Below, piece by piece: positions 9,766 to 21,684 of a stretch of 45,133 nucleotides of DNA; the first letter of the stretch is position 1, and every line of letters starts with the position of its first letter. The notes below the pieces were generated by a model that did no database searches, was not told the origin of the DNA, and worked only from the letters and a program-made list of their open reading frames with translations. A program made the translations under genes and the position numbers. Source of the DNA: Gnetum montanum (Eukaryota > Streptophyta > Gnetopsida > Gnetales > Gnetaceae). The stretch is taken from the NCBI GenBank assembly GCA_015680685.1, contig MNCI01012653.1:49135-94267 (forward strand), read 5' to 3'.

Positions 9766-10593
9766 TGATGAGTGGCGAGATACCCCTACACTCAACCATA
9801 CGAATATGAGCGTAGCATGCGCGATCTGGTTGAACTCCACAGACTAAGTGCCTACACGCCCCATGGAACACTTAGGGTTAATCATTCATTGTCTTCCCAG
9901 ACTTACTTGTAGTTTTCATGGTGTATGGTTAAGTAAGTCCGAGGTATATGATTTTTATAGTTTTTATGTTTTATGTCTCCTATGCTAACAAGGTGAAGGG
10001 TTGAGAAACTAATTACTAACTCTAACTAATGAACTAAGTCTAAATTACCTAGCATCAGCATCTGTTCCCACTTACCGTACACACCCTGAACCGATGCAAT
10101 CGTGGTTACCAAACGCTAATATTTGCTGGGATCACCACGCATAACACACGTGCTCGAAATGGTCATATTGAGGAACTTAACTAGGAGAGAAGGGTGGAGA
10201 GAGAAAGAAGTAAATAACAAGTAATAAATAAAAGTAAAGAAAATCCTAATTAGTCTATTCCATGTACTACAAGGTTTATCTGGAAAGCTCGTCTTTATTG
10301 TCGTACACAAACTTGTGTCTAGGTATAATGTCTACTCGAATAAAGATCCATTCACTTTGGAACTCCTACTACGGGCACATGGATAATATTCTATCTCTAG
10401 AGTGATCAATCTGCTAGAGTTTCCTTACTGTCTAGCCTAGGATGAGGAAACAAGGAAGAGATGCCTCTTATTTATAGATATGACGGCACACCGTGATATC
10501 ACGTACATGATATCGTAGGGGGAGATGCGATATTGTATATGCGATATCGCGAGGAATGCGATATCGTGGCCCATGCGATATCGCATCCCATCA
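9766..10593 (-). mobile_element. Element C 3' LTR (828 bp)
   Basis: TGATGAGTGGCGAG to CCCATCA on the plus strand. It pairs with 16089-16897. The right edge abuts the minus-strand polypurine tract. Confidence 0.88.
10469..10593 (-). promoter_or_regulatory. LTR core promoter with GATATC array (element C 3' LTR)
   Basis: The minus-strand TATA box is 10469-10476. GATATC occurs at 10495, 10509, 10543, 10560 and 10577, with GATATT at 10529. The nearest hexamer is 18 bp from the TATA box, as in the other LTRs. Confidence 0.55.
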
Positions 10594-10606
10594 CACCTCC
10601 ATGACT
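10594..10606 (-). promoter_or_regulatory. Polypurine tract of element C
   Basis: On the minus strand AGTCATGGAGGTG runs directly into the LTR start TGATGGG. This is the expected position of the plus-strand primer. Confidence 0.55.
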
Positions 10607-10610
10607 AAAT

Positions 10611-12930
10611 GAAAATTTGTCCTTGAGTTCATTACAATAATATCATGTAGGTATGGGATTATTAACTCAAATGGATCTAATGGGATGACATGTGAACGGA
10701 TCATCATTACAAGACTCAAAAAACTAGTGTTCATGAAAACAAAGGTGAACACCTTATTACATTAACATTAGGCCTCATTTGGAAGCTAAGAAAGAGAGAG
10801 AGAGAAAGAAGTGTTGTTGCTTCCAACACCAAAATTGCGTCTTTCGTTGTGCATCCGTAAGTGCATCATCAATCTCATTCCTTACATAGTTGCTTCAGCA
10901 CTGCTCCATTCCAAGTGCTCCCTCAAGATTCAGTTTGTTGTTGCATCATCGTCATCTACACATACAACACAGTCTTATATTAGCAAGGGTAAATGAATTT
11001 CAATGTAGTTAATACCTTATAGTAGTGAAAGTCCATTGGTTGAGTTGTGGTATGGCTGATACGGATCTGGAGATAGATTAATGATTACTACCGAAGGCGT
11101 AGGGGTTAGGAGAAAATCAAAAAAATTGGGCCCCATACCACGATGACTAATTGCAAACATCCAATAGCGATAGAATGGAGAAATAATAAGAACAAGAAAG
11201 AGGAAGAAAAAAAGACAACTAAGACATCGATGAAATGGATGTCAAGATGGAAATGAACAAAATAAAATTAATTGAAAAATGTTAAGGGAAAGAATTTAAC
11301 TAGTGCACCAAACAGGAATGTTAGTGGGTCCTCCCCAAAGCAGGCTCATGCCCTTAATGCCCTGACAAACCCACATTCAAAGAGTCCGTAGGCTCTGGAA
11401 ATGTCCTTTGGAACAAGAGTTAAATTCTTAACCATAAGAATTTACCAAAAAGAAAATGAGGTATCTACTAAAATATACACTAATGATACAGCTAACAATG
11501 AGGTGAATAATGGAGAGAAGGGTGGAGAGAAGAGATTGGAATGAAATCCCAAGAACAAGGTGGTGTACAACCCTTTGTGGATTTCAATGTAACTTGGTAA
11601 ATCTCATTCCAACTCCAGCCTCAAACCAACCACATCAAGTGACTTCACATCAATGCATTCGGCCAAACCACCCTCTTGAAGTAATAAGAATGCACCTCTA
11701 AAGAGTCACCACCATTCCAACGAAACAACTGAGGAGAGAATGGAAAGCGAGAAGGGTCTTAGTTAGAGGGAACACTTTTGGTTCCATAACCAGTTCTTGT
11801 AGCCCAAGAGATTATCTTTTCTAAGGGGTGTGCTTTGAATTATCACTTTCTTTCTTTTTTTCTTTTTCTCCTTCTTTTTCTTTTTTTGTTTTGTTTTTTT
11901 TTATGTTTTTATGCATGAGAACCACACCATGGAAAGACTTCTTATTTTTATTGACTCAACTTTCGATAATTGGGTAACATCGGAACGGTAAGAAAACTCA
12001 AGAAGAAAACATCCAAGCACCCAAGAGAATGGCCAACACAAATGCATTAAGTTCCCTTGAAGTCACACCCTTTTCAAACCTTAAGTCCTTCCTTAGTTTG
12101 AGAAGTACCCAGTCACTGATTCGTTAAAGTTCTTATTAGAAAGGGACTGTACAATCAAAGCCAAGAGAGACCATAGACTTTGGTGGATGAATGGATGAAG
12201 TGAACTCATTGCCTGCCATATCAAAAGAAACATACCTTAGTATCAACATCGTAACTTTAAGGTAAAATCCAAATATTAGCAATCAATGAAAAATAGTTCA
12301 TACCATCGTGAAGAACACTTATTGGATGACAAACTTACAGGATGGGTAACACAGACATAAAAAATTGAAAAATATAACAATGTTGTAAAACAAAAACAAG
12401 AAAAGTTAAAGAAATTTGTAAAACAAAAACATGTAAAACAAAAACTATAAAACAAAAACTTGTAAAACAAAAATGTGTAAGACAAAAATGTCTAAAACAA
12501 AAACTTGTAAAACAAAAACATGTAAAACAAATATATGTAAAAAAAAATGTGTGAAACAAAAACATGTAAAACAAAAATGTGTAAAAGAAAAATGTGTGAA
12601 ACAAAAACATGTAAAACAAAAACTAAAAAGAACTGAGGGTCTCCAATGATTAGCATAGGTGGCCATCTCCCCCATGATTGAATGGAAAGGAAGAGATTCA
12701 AAATAATGAGCGCCTATTTGAATTTTGTAAAAGTACCCAGCTTCTCCCCATTGATGTTCATAGATTAAGGGGTGGAAGTTGGTGACACTCATATTCCAAT
12801 GTGTCTATGCCTTTGTTGTTAGCATGATTTTCCTCAGTTCATTCCGTACATATTAGTTTTCCCTTTCTAGTAGCTATCAACCACAGGGTGTCTACTACTG
12901 GTATGGTTGCTACATACAGGCACCTTTGGA
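10611..12930 (-). mobile_element. Element C long 3' non-coding region
   Basis: About 2.3 kb without a coding frame between protease and the 3' LTR, homologous to the post-pol region of element A. It holds AG-rich, pyrimidine-rich and A-rich tracts (about 10790-10810, 11840-11900) and the 15-bp tandem array at 12405-12630. If pol was deleted, the break lies near 12700-12930, where homology to A begins just after A's pol. Confidence 0.65.
12405..12630. repeat. Tandem array of a 15-bp A-rich unit
   Basis: About 14 degenerate copies of GTAAAACAAAAACAT and variants (TTGT, TGTGT, ATGT spacers). The homologous part of element A (about 4912-4950) has about two copies, so this is an expansion in C. 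Translated in other frames it gives Phe/Cys-rich repeats with no meaning. Confidence 0.8.
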
Positions 12931-12940
12931 TTTGTATTTT

Positions 12941-13360
12941 CTAAGCACACCGATTACATAGAAGAGATGCTAAACATTTTTCCATGTCATCACCCTTTGA
13001 GTCACTATATGTGATGCACAGAACTTTCTTCTTCTCGATCTTTCCATATATGTTTATCTTAGATATCTGCAAGGAAAGATTGCAGATCCCTAGGTACGCA
13101 TCTACTATACTTGGCCATGGCCTTCCCATTATGATTGGGAAGCCCCCTTCATTGTTGTTGATTTCAATCACTAGGAAATCGGCTAGGTATGACCACCCAC
13201 ACATAGTGGTAATGATATCTTCCACCAATCCTAAGGGAATGGTGATGGACTGGTCAGCCAACTCCAATTGAATGTTTCTCTTCTTAAGTTGGGGAAGGTT
13301 CCAGGCTTGATACATTTCTCATAAAATTAAATTGACTCTAGAACTTGAGTCAAGAAGAGC
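12941..13360 (-). pseudogene. Retropepsin-type protease of element C
   Basis: The aspartic protease would mature the Gag-Pol polyprotein. On the minus strand the active-site region reads ALLDSSSRVNLIL (catalytic Asp codon at 13349-13351), where DSG(A/S)S is expected, so the glycine after DS is Ser. A stop follows at once. The next part is open from 13315 to 12941 and shows the family pattern: LADQSITIPLGLVEDI, DFLVIEI, then the flap/C-terminal signature FPIIMGRPW...DAYLG. The tail after this (SDSKGDD) leads into non-coding sequence and not into RT. Family assignment is firm. The stop and the substituted active site argue for a dead copy. Confidence 0.82.
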
Positions 13361-13399
13361 CTTATGTAGTTTTTTTCAGAGATTTTTAAATAGATTAAG

Positions 13400-15960
13400 G
13401 GGCTCCCAGGCTTAGATAGCTTCCTGGAAAGGTGTCCTACCTTGATCGAGTTGATTATAGTATGCATTAACATAACCGTATGCGTGCAGCTCTGTTGGAC
13501 TAAAGGGTGCTCCGAAGTGTTAGATGGTGGAGGAGTGTATATGTGCTCAATCGCTTGTTGTTGTGAGAGTTTGTCTAGGCTTCTGGTTCTAAAGAAAGGT
13601 CTTCTCTTTTTACAGTTGTCAGAACCAACAGCAAATTAAATATTTGTAGCTCTCGTAGCATTACATTGCTACGGTTGAGTAGGAAGTTCTCCTTGCATTG
13701 TTGGAGCAGGTTGTATTGGAACTATAGGTGGAAGAGATGCAGATGGAGTTGGAGGATGTGATAAATTTGGGATGTCTCCCAAAGGAGGAGTCCTCCTGAA
13801 GTACTCCCAAACTTGGTAGTGACATTGGGAATTTGTGTAACCCATAGAGTCACTTGGAGAAACCGAATACTACACATAATATCCATATGGGTTTGGCTGC
13901 CAATAAGGGTACTGTTGTGTTGGTGGTGGTAGCCCCCATGACTGTGGGTATTTCCACTACTAATGTTGTTTGATGGGTTGTGGTGGAGTTCCACTTGGAT
14001 AGTACGTTAGTGGTTGGTGGAATTTCCTTAGGTTACCTTGAGGATAAGGTAACCTTCAGGGTGTCTGTTGTTGGTTAAGTCTTGGATTAAGTGCATACAC
14101 CCTAGACTCCTATAGATGTGAGATAATTGGACAACATCCCTTAGGATAGTCATATTGGTAGATCTCACATCCACCGTCATCATCTATGTCTGAATCCACA
14201 ACTTCATCAGAGATAGTAATTTTCCCCTTACCCTTGTTATGTGTAGGGCTTGCATTTATCCGCTTTGTCTTACCTTTGTCACTACTTTGTTCCTCCTTAG
14301 ACTCTTCTACGATTTTCAAGACACTTTTAAGTCTAGAGTCTAAGAAATCCCACAATTGGTCTACCTTAGCCGATACTTCTATTGTTAGTTTTTGAATCGA
14401 CAAGATTTTTCTGTTCACCAACTCTTCGAGTGGTGACTCATCTTCCGAAGGGAGGGATCACGGTTGTATTCTTCCACACTCTTTTTTTCTGTAGCTCACC
14501 TTCTTCTTTTGCTAATTGTTCGAACAAGCGATGTACTTCATGGGCTCTAAGTTCTGATAGTCTCCCTTGGGAACAAGTCCCAAGGGTTCTTCTAGTTTCA
14601 TACCTTAGCCGATCCACGATGTAGCTAAGTTGATACCGTTGAGTGTAGCCATGGCCTAGGCAACGATGTAACAATGTGTAGTAGTGGGCAATGGCAGCAT
14701 CCAAGGGTTCATAAGTACCTTGTTTCTAGCCTTGGATCTACTTATGTAGATTAGACACTTTGGAGTACGTTTGATACTTATCTTTGAAGAGTTATAGCAT
14801 CGTACTCCACCTCCTGATGGTTTCTGGCTCTAAAGACCGGTATCAACTCTTTGCTTCTTTGGTGAGTGTCCTGGGAAATAACTTAAGTTTTTTTCACTTG
14901 TTTTCTATATTCTGCATGGCATAGGCATCATGGAATTCCTGTAAATGATGTTGCGGATCTGAGTTGTATTCTCCTTCAAATCAAGGGATATTGTTCATGT
15001 CTAAGTGTTTGATCCAACTATCCTATTGATGCCTTGTTGGAATCCTAACAGCCTCCTTTATGTCAAGCATACTTTGGGTGGCAAGTAGGGGCTCTTCATG
15101 ATCATCTCTTTCATGAAGCCTATGATGTCTATGTTGTTCCCTACTTTCCCTTCGTTCATGCCCTTGTCCTCTCCCTCGAATTTCTCGTCGAGGTCTCTCA
15201 TTTTGTCTACCCCTATCCTCACCATTATGTTCATGGTGGCTGCACCCAGATGTGGAAGGAGAGGATGAGTGATGAGATGAAGGGGAAGAAGAAGGGGAAC
15301 CATTACCATGGTGATGTTTCTTACCTTCTCTTCAGCTGCTATGACCCTGATCGTGGTGACGATCTAAGTGCCTATCCTTAGCATGAGTTGTTGTTCTCTC
15401 TGTGAATAGTTGGCATTCACGAGGATCAGAACCAGTGTTATGTATCGTTGATTGTAGGTTCTGATACCCAACCTCCTCACCATCGTTAGGAGGAGGAACA
15501 TAATTTGATAGAGAAATCATTATAATGGGTTCCTCATCTCCTATTTTGCTAAGGACGTGTACACCTTTGCCCTTCAACAATGTATGTTGGCTCTCCTGCC
15601 TTGATTTCCTGATACGTTGTGCTTCTGTGGGATGATAATCCTTGATGTTAAAGTCTTCTGCAATGTATTCAACATATAATTCTATCATGCCTATCTATGC
15701 CAAAGCATGGAAGAGCATGTTAGGGACTCATCGATCTAGGTGTAACACGATGTTACCTTGCAAATCTCTCCATCGTAGTTGTTCATCTTGATGGAGGATA
15801 AAGGTAAAGTTTGGAATATACTCATTGGGATGAGTATAGACTATCTAGTATTGTTTAGGACTTGGCTGATTTCAGTTGTGTTTTTGATTGCCGACTATTT
15901 CATGTATTATCCCTAAGTGGTGAGTTGCTTTTGTTAGAAGAAGACATTCTTATCAGTGTG
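13400..15960 (-). pseudogene. Gag polyprotein of element C (several stops and shifts)
   Basis: Gag would form the particle and package element RNA. From the primer site leftward: an N-terminal segment (15688-15332, starting MIELYVEYIAEDFN), then a His/Arg/Ser-rich stretch (about 15310-15100), then the Retrotrans_gag core, with DPQHHLQEFHDAYAMQNIEN near 14950, KLKLFPRTL and WYRSLEPETIRRW near 14830, and AIAHYYTLLHRCLGHGYTQR at 14704 downward. A helical, Lys/Glu-rich part (14421-14110) follows and ends in a degenerate knuckle, CEIYQYDYPKGCCP. The equivalent in B is CDICLYDHPKDYF. The 13.5-14.1 kb part is Gln/His/Pro-rich in broken frames. Stops interrupt the core at several points. Confidence 0.75.
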
Positions 15961-16069
15961 CTAATTTCACCATTATATAAATTTTTCTTTTAATTAACCC
16001 GAAGGTTCGTTTAGGCTCCCAATGATGTGAGTCATATCCTTATGTTCTATTTAGCGCACAAACACTTAG

Positions 16070-16088
16070 TCCCCAGCAACGGCACCAA
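16070..16088 (-). promoter_or_regulatory. Primer-binding site of element C (tRNA-Asp type)
   Basis: On the minus strand TTGGTGCCGTTGCTGGGGA follows the 5' LTR end directly. Complementarity to the 3' end of plant tRNA-Asp (complement TGGCGCCGTTGCCGGGGA) is complete except for two C-to-T differences, both at CpG sites in the expected sequence. Confidence 0.85.
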
Positions 16089-16897
16089 TGATGAGTGGCG
16101 AGATATCCCTACACTCAACCATACGAATATGAGCGTAGCACATGCTATCTAGTTGAACTCTGCAAACTAAGTGCCTACACACCCCATGGAACACTTAGGG
16201 TTAATCATTCGTTGTCTTCCTAGACTTACTTGTAGTTGTCATAGTGTATGGTTAAGTAAGTCTGAGGTATATGATTTTTATAGTTTTTGTGTTTTATGCC
16301 TCTTATGATAACAAGGTGAAGGGTTGAAAAACTAATTACTAACTCTAACTAATGAACTAAGTCTAAATTACCTAGTGTCAGCATTCGTTCCCACTTACCA
16401 TAGACACCCTGAACCGATGCAACCGTGGTTGACAAAAGCTAATTGTTGTTGGGATCACCATGCGTAACACACATGCTCGAAGTGGTCATACTAAGGCACT
16501 TAACTAGGAGATAAGGGTTGAGAGAGAAAGCAGTAAATAACAAGTAATAACTAACAGTAAAGAAAATCCTAATTATCCTATTCCATGTACTACAAGGCTT
16601 ATTCAAAAAGCTTGTCTTTATTGCCATACACAAACTTGTGTTTAGGTACAATGTCTGCTTGAATAAAGATCCGTTCACTTTGGGACTCCTACTACGGCCA
16701 CATGGAAAACATTCTATCTCTGGAGTGATCAATTTGCCAGAGTTTCCCTACTGTCTAGACTAGGATGAGGAAACAAGGAAGAGCTACATCTTATTTATAG
16801 ATATGACGGTGCACCGCGATATCGCATACACGATATCGCAAGGGGAGACGTGATATCACGGTCACAATATCGGCCCATGTGATATCACGTCCCATCA
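16089..16897 (-). mobile_element. Element C 5' LTR (809 bp)
   Basis: TGATGAGTGGCGAG...CCCATCA on the plus strand, with the primer-binding site at its left edge and the ACAAG duplication at its right edge. The TATA box is at 16792-16799 (minus). GATATC occurs at 16818, 16832, 16852 and 16881, and the nearest hexamer is 18 bp from TATA. Confidence 0.88.
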
Positions 16898-16902
16898 ACA
16901 AG
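16898..16902. repeat. Target-site duplication of element C, right copy (ACAAG)
   Basis: Pairs with AAAAG at 9761-9765, with one mismatch. Confidence 0.7.
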
Positions 16903-19085
16903 GAAGAGTGTTACACCAAATTGGCCTTATGCTAGTTTTGATGTGCTAGTAGGTTTACATGTTTTGTGCTTACACATGGGAACCATCCTAAAGAAAGGAT
17001 GCTTCCAAGATTGTGGTGGAGATCTACTAGCATTATCATTTTCCTATGTGTTCGCAACACAAGTGGCATTCTCTAATTGATGTTGTGGTGTTGAACCTTC
17101 TTGTGTTGTTGGCAGTGACACATGATGTAGGTGAGTATGAGGATATTGAGGATATGATGGAGGGTGAGACATGTGAGGTGGTGATCTCATATAAGATGTT
17201 GTGGTTTGATGATATTTAGGATAGTATTAGTAGTAGTTTTAGGTAGTGGAACTAGTTAGGGAAATAGGTTGTTGAACATAATATCCATATGGGTTTGGTT
17301 GGCAATAAGGGTAGTGCTAGTTTGATGATGGTCTTCCCCATGACTATGGATTTTCCCATTGCAGTTGATAATAGTTTTGAGGCTGATAAGAAGTCCCCCT
17401 AGGGTAGTATGGTTGGTTGTAGAACTATCTATAATTACCTTGTGATTAAGGTAATTTCCTAGGCATTTTTTTTGTATGAACTTTGGATTCAATGCAAAAG
17501 CCCAATACTCATGTCGATGTAACATGACTAGGAAATAATCCTTTGGATGGTCATATAGGCAAATGTCACATCTATCATCCTCTTTAGTGGTCAAGTCTAT
17601 AACCTCTTCTTCTACAGTCATTTTCCCTTTTTGCCGATAGGTGTTCCTAGCGATTTCTTCATTCTTTTTCCTCCTTTTGTTGTGATCACTTGATTTGTTT
17701 TACGTTACTCTCTCCTCTATGCTTTCTATGCAAGTTATAACTTTCTCATTTATCCATTCCAACATTTTATCCAATTTTGCTTCAAGATCATTGTGAGCTA
17801 CCTTTTTTCCTCATCATAGATATGGATCCTCTTCTTTTGGAGAGTTGTGTCCTAGTTATTTTCCTCTACATTCTCTTGTTTACATAGCTCTCCTTCTTGT
17901 TTTTCCACCTGCCTAATTAGCCTTTGTATCTGATGGGTTTCTAGTTCATATAATTGACCTTGAGCATACATCCTAAGGGTCTCTCTTGTTTCATTATGAA
18001 GCCCATCTATGATGTGAAAAAGTTACTCTTTTTGAGAGAAATCATGGCTAGCACATCTATGTAGTAGCTAATAGTATTTATCCAAGGCCACATCCAAGAG
18101 TTCATAATTTTCTTGCTTCCACTCTTCAATTTTTTTTCTTAGGTTGAACAATCTCGCATAGGTTTGGTATTTTTCGTTGAAAATTTTTAGCATTGTGAAC
18201 CACTAATGGATGGAACTTGTTCCCAATGATCTATACCAACTTTTATCTTTGTCAATTAGTGTCCTAGGAAAGAGCTTAAGCTTTTGCCACTTATTTTTGA
18301 TATTTCTCAAGGCACAGGCATCATGGAAGACTTCTAATTAATGTTGTGGATTAGAATTATATCCTCCCCTAAATTTAGGAATGTCATTTATGTCAAGCCT
18401 AGGTAAGAAACTTTCCTTGTGATGCCTATGAGGTATCTTAACTACCTCATTGATTTGCATCAAGCTCTTAGTGGCCAAAAAGGGTTCATCATCATCAGAC
18501 TTATTTTAATGAAAATTTCTATTTTTATTCATTTGATTATAATTATCTTGTCTATGCTCATTTTGATGTCTTTGATTTTTTCCTTGGGTTTGATTTCTAT
18601 CTTTATCCTGACCCCCTAGTGGAGCTTTATCTTTATACCTACATACATCATCATTAGAACTAACTGTTGAGGAGGAAGAGGAAGATGAGGAACTAGGAGA
18701 ATTGCCATGGCTTCTATAATTCTCCTGATGGTCCCTTGATTTATCTTGTCTAGGTTTAGAGGACATCTTAGGCCTTCTTGATCTAGGACTTACTCCATCT
18801 CCTCTATGATTTTATGCATTAGTTGAATAGAGTCTTTGAGTGTAGTAAAAGTCTAAATGACTATAGGAAACACTTGCTTGAGGTTGTTCACTCCAATCTT
18901 CTTTAGCATAGATCCTATCATTTTTTTTATTAGATCTTTCATCGTGTGATGCAGTATTATTCCTGTGTGAAAAAGAAATGATTTTATGTGTGTGACTTAA
19001 AATATTAATATTTTCTGAAAGATATATCATTAATACCTTTATAGCAAATTGTGTATAATATAGCTAATATAGATAACTAGCATCA
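16903..19085 (-). pseudogene. Gag polyprotein of element B (decayed)
   Basis: Minus-strand gag next to B's primer site. In order: a charged region with a Ser run (18766-18506), DIPKFRGGYNSNPQH (about 18390-18345), then the gag core with EVFHDACALRNIKNKWQKLK and SWYRSLGTSSIHQWFTMLKI (about 18260-18190), YQTYARLFNLRKKIEEWKQE (about 18165-18100), a Glu/Lys-rich stretch, and the knuckle-like CDICLYDHPKDYF (about 17570-17530) within the open segment 17621-17256. The rest is Gly/His/Pro-rich to the point where element C cuts in. Stops are scattered. It belongs to the same family as the gag of C and D, and D is the closer relative. Confidence 0.75.
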
Positions 19086-19104
19086 TCCTTGGCAACTGTG
19101 CCAA
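19086..19104 (-). promoter_or_regulatory. Primer-binding site of element B (tRNA-Asp type, decayed)
   Basis: On the minus strand TTGGCACAGTTGCCAAGGA follows the LTR end. It keeps the tRNA-Asp complement with several substitutions. Confidence 0.7.
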
Positions 19105-20120
19105 TGATAAGAAGTGAGGTACCCCAACATCCAACCATACAAATCACAAGTGTTCACGCATGATCCGATCAAATTTTATGGATGGGACTAGTGGTGCATC
19201 TAAATCATTATGTCTTGATCATAGTTGCTATCTTCCCACTTGAACTAGTGGTAGCTTTGTCATGTATGATTTAGTCCAAAGTGAAGCATATGATGATTGA
19301 TGCTATTGTGGCCTTATGCTATTCCTAATGATAATAGAGAAATTAATTATTTAATCTAATTAACAATGGAAAGTAAAGTCTAAACTAGCCTATGGGTGAT
19401 GAGTGCTTGTTCCTAGCTTACCGTACACGTCCTGAACCCACGTATCCACTACTGGGATTACCAAGTGCTATACTACTAGGTGAACCAAATAATAACATTG
19501 TTGGGGTGACCAAGCAAATATATGTTTATGCTTGAAATTGGTCATGCTCATTTTGCCAATTCATTAATATACATGAAAATGTAAATATTAACTAAGTACA
19601 TAAAAAGTAAATTGCATGGAGAGTAAATTTAATCTAAGTCAAAGTGCTGCAATGAATAAGAATCAATCTCAATCTTATTGTCATTCATGAAATGTATCCA
19701 AGTACATTGCCACTCAAATAAGACACTGTACAACTAACTTAGATCCACACTGTAGATGCTCACTGACTGTTCTCTAAGACTACAAAATAAAATTGCAAGA
19801 GGTTGACTACTCTATTGACTAATTTATGCCCAAACTGCTTGCCCAAGTGCTATATTTATAGGCTAGCACACATCCCTCGATATTGGATATTCGACATCGC
19901 ATCTTGGCCCTCAATATCAATTATATGATATCGGGGCTTCGATATCAGACATCCGATATTAGAGCTAACAAAAATTAACTTTTTATTCAAACAGATGTAA
20001 TGGCATGGGTGGAGGCATCTACATCAACCTAGTTATGTCAACATAGCCAACAGATGTGATAGCACACGTCGAAGCATCTGCCTCAACACAACTATGTTAA
20101 CATAGCCAATCGATGCTTCA
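19105..20120 (-). mobile_element. Element B 5' LTR (about 1016 bp)
   Basis: TGATAAGAAG...GATGCTTCA on the plus strand. The left edge abuts the primer site and the right edge agrees with the end of the left copy (510). Its first part is related to the LTRs of A, C and D. The part upstream of the TATA box is divergent and longer, beginning TGAAGCATC on the minus strand. TATA is at 19853-19860. The nearest motif, GATATT at 19879, is again 18 bp away, and GATATC occurs twice further on (about 19926 and 19939). Confidence 0.75.
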
Positions 20121-20700
20121 TTAATTATGAAGTGGATAACCCAGAATTTAAATGACCAAATGTCATGTTATAAGATTAGTAAGGAATGACCCATATACAT
20201 CATTAAAAAGAACAAAATTTGGTGTTGTATTTACATCAACATTAATAAAAGAAGACATTACAAATTTATGATCTTTCACTAGTAAATGTACATTATGAGA
20301 ATCAATAAAAGGTTCTACATTAGTAAAAAAAGAAAAATTTGATCATCAATAATAGAAGTTAGGGTGAATTTAGAATCCCCTATAGAGGAATGAGAATTCT
20401 GGAGAAATTAGACTCACTTGTCCAACTCTCTAGATTCATAAAATTTCAAACACTTGACTACAAAAGGAAACACTCTATATATTTACAAACTTTAAACTCT
20501 TGGCTTGTACAAAGAAACCCTTGAAAATTTCAAACACTCGGCATTCGTAATATAACTTCAACCCATTGTATACCTTCAAACATGATGTATTGTATTATAT
20601 TCAAAAAATAAGTATCATGAATAAGCTATATTCTATTGATACTTTCTATCATTTAATACATATCTTGGAGAATTAGAAGAAGCATTTTACCTTGTTGTCT
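20121..20700. other. No gene seen
   Basis: AT-rich sequence between the element B LTR and the LINE remnant. I see no reading frame, repeat or RNA here. Confidence 0.5.
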
Positions 20701-20704
20701 ATGA

Positions 20705-21010
20705 TTTAAATATTCATCATCATCATAACCTTGCTCGAACAAAATGGGGTTGGCTACATGAGTTTTGTTGGGCCATTCACTTCTATGACGATCTATATGT
20801 TTGTTTATTTATAATTTCTTGATATCCTCTTTAGTCTTTTTTTATTATGTCTTTTTTTGGTTTTCCTTTTAGTGGCTTTTGGGAATAGTGATTTAGCAAC
20901 CTTTTTCTATAAGCTCATTGCCTAATATTCCTTGCACATGACTAAACCATGATTTAGATATTATTTTTCTAATTNTAATCACAAGCAATAACTTTTCCTA
21001 TACGTTGACT
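20705..21010 (-). pseudogene. RTE-type LINE, 3' end of the reverse transcriptase
   Basis: The plus strand reads CATCATCATCATAACCTTGC...AAAATGGGGTTGGCTACATG (about 20718-20761), which resembles the antisense tail of plant RTE-type LINEs as I remember it. On the minus strand a decayed frame gives SWFSHVQG near 20935, matching the RWFGHVQRR block at the end of RTE reverse transcriptases, then a Lys-rich segment like GRPKKTW. Only this tail is left. One base is ambiguous (N at 20975). Confidence 0.6.
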
Positions 21011-21204
21011 TAGAAATTGAAATTTCGTTTTCATCGTTATCCCCTGTTTTCTTTCCTTATGCCCAGAAATGAGTCCAACATCAAGTTTGATCTAGCTTCT
21101 CAGTAATATCTACAAAAGCTGAAAGTATGCAAGACTCTGTATATTAGAAATGTGTATAGACATCAGCTTCGCAACTTACATGTAATGTTCTGCATTACAC
21201 AGGT

Positions 21205-21558
21205 TCAAATGCGTGTCCATATAGAAGAAGAAGATTCAGGGCACTGGCTCAAGCTACAGAACCCAAAGTTAGCACTTCTATTAATGCTAACATACAGTGC
21301 AGAAGGAGCTGAATTTGTAGAAATACCAATGTCAGACAAGTCATTTTCTTCGACTGACAAAGCCTCGCTTAATATATCCATGATTTCCTTAATATCCGGC
21401 CTCAAATCTGCTTCACATTTCAGGGCCAGCCCAGTCACCATTGCTATAGAGTTTACGCTTGCAAAATTTTCTTTCAATTTACTGTCAATTATCGAGGAAA
21501 GCTGCACGTGCTCACGGTCCTCTGTGTCAATACATGACGTTACCTGTTCAAGATACAT
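21205..21558 (-). pseudogene. RLK last exon: kinase subdomain XI and C-tail
   Basis: The minus strand reads LSSIIDSKLKENFASVNSIA, then GLALKCEADLRPDIKEIMDI and LSEALSVEEND. The invariant Arg of subdomain XI is in RPDIKE. The tail is Ser/Asn-rich and ends at a stop near 21205. A splice acceptor CAG may lie at about 21550. Confidence 0.8.
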
Positions 21559-21684
21559 GATAATTTGTCTTTTAAATAATAATATCTAACAATTCCGTGG
21601 AGTGCTAATAATATTCAAATAATCAGTTTTTGGTGGTTCTTTGTTAATACCCAACTGACAATATTAACTTGGTCTTTATTTAAC

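Larger units (their letters stand above)
9766..16897 (-). mobile_element. Element C: Ty3/gypsy LTR element with gag and protease only
   Basis: A minus-strand insertion into element B. 5' LTR 16089-16897, primer site 16070-16088, gag about 15.9-13.5 kb, protease about 13.36-12.94 kb, non-coding region to 10611, polypurine tract 10594-10606, 3' LTR 9766-10593. No RT, RNase H or integrase is present between protease and the 3' LTR, so this copy was either deleted or built as a gag-protease-only element that depends on others. By eye the first 390 aligned LTR positions differ at about 30 sites, many of them transitions, so the insertion is old. Gag and protease carry stops. Confidence 0.88.

Noticed and set aside
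12276-12792. Overlapping Phe/Cys-rich frames that look like membrane proteins
   Set aside because: They are translations of the 15-bp A-rich tandem array on the opposite strand and have no independent support.
20121-20125. TTAAT as target duplication of element B
   Set aside because: The left end of B lies outside the window, so the pair cannot be checked.
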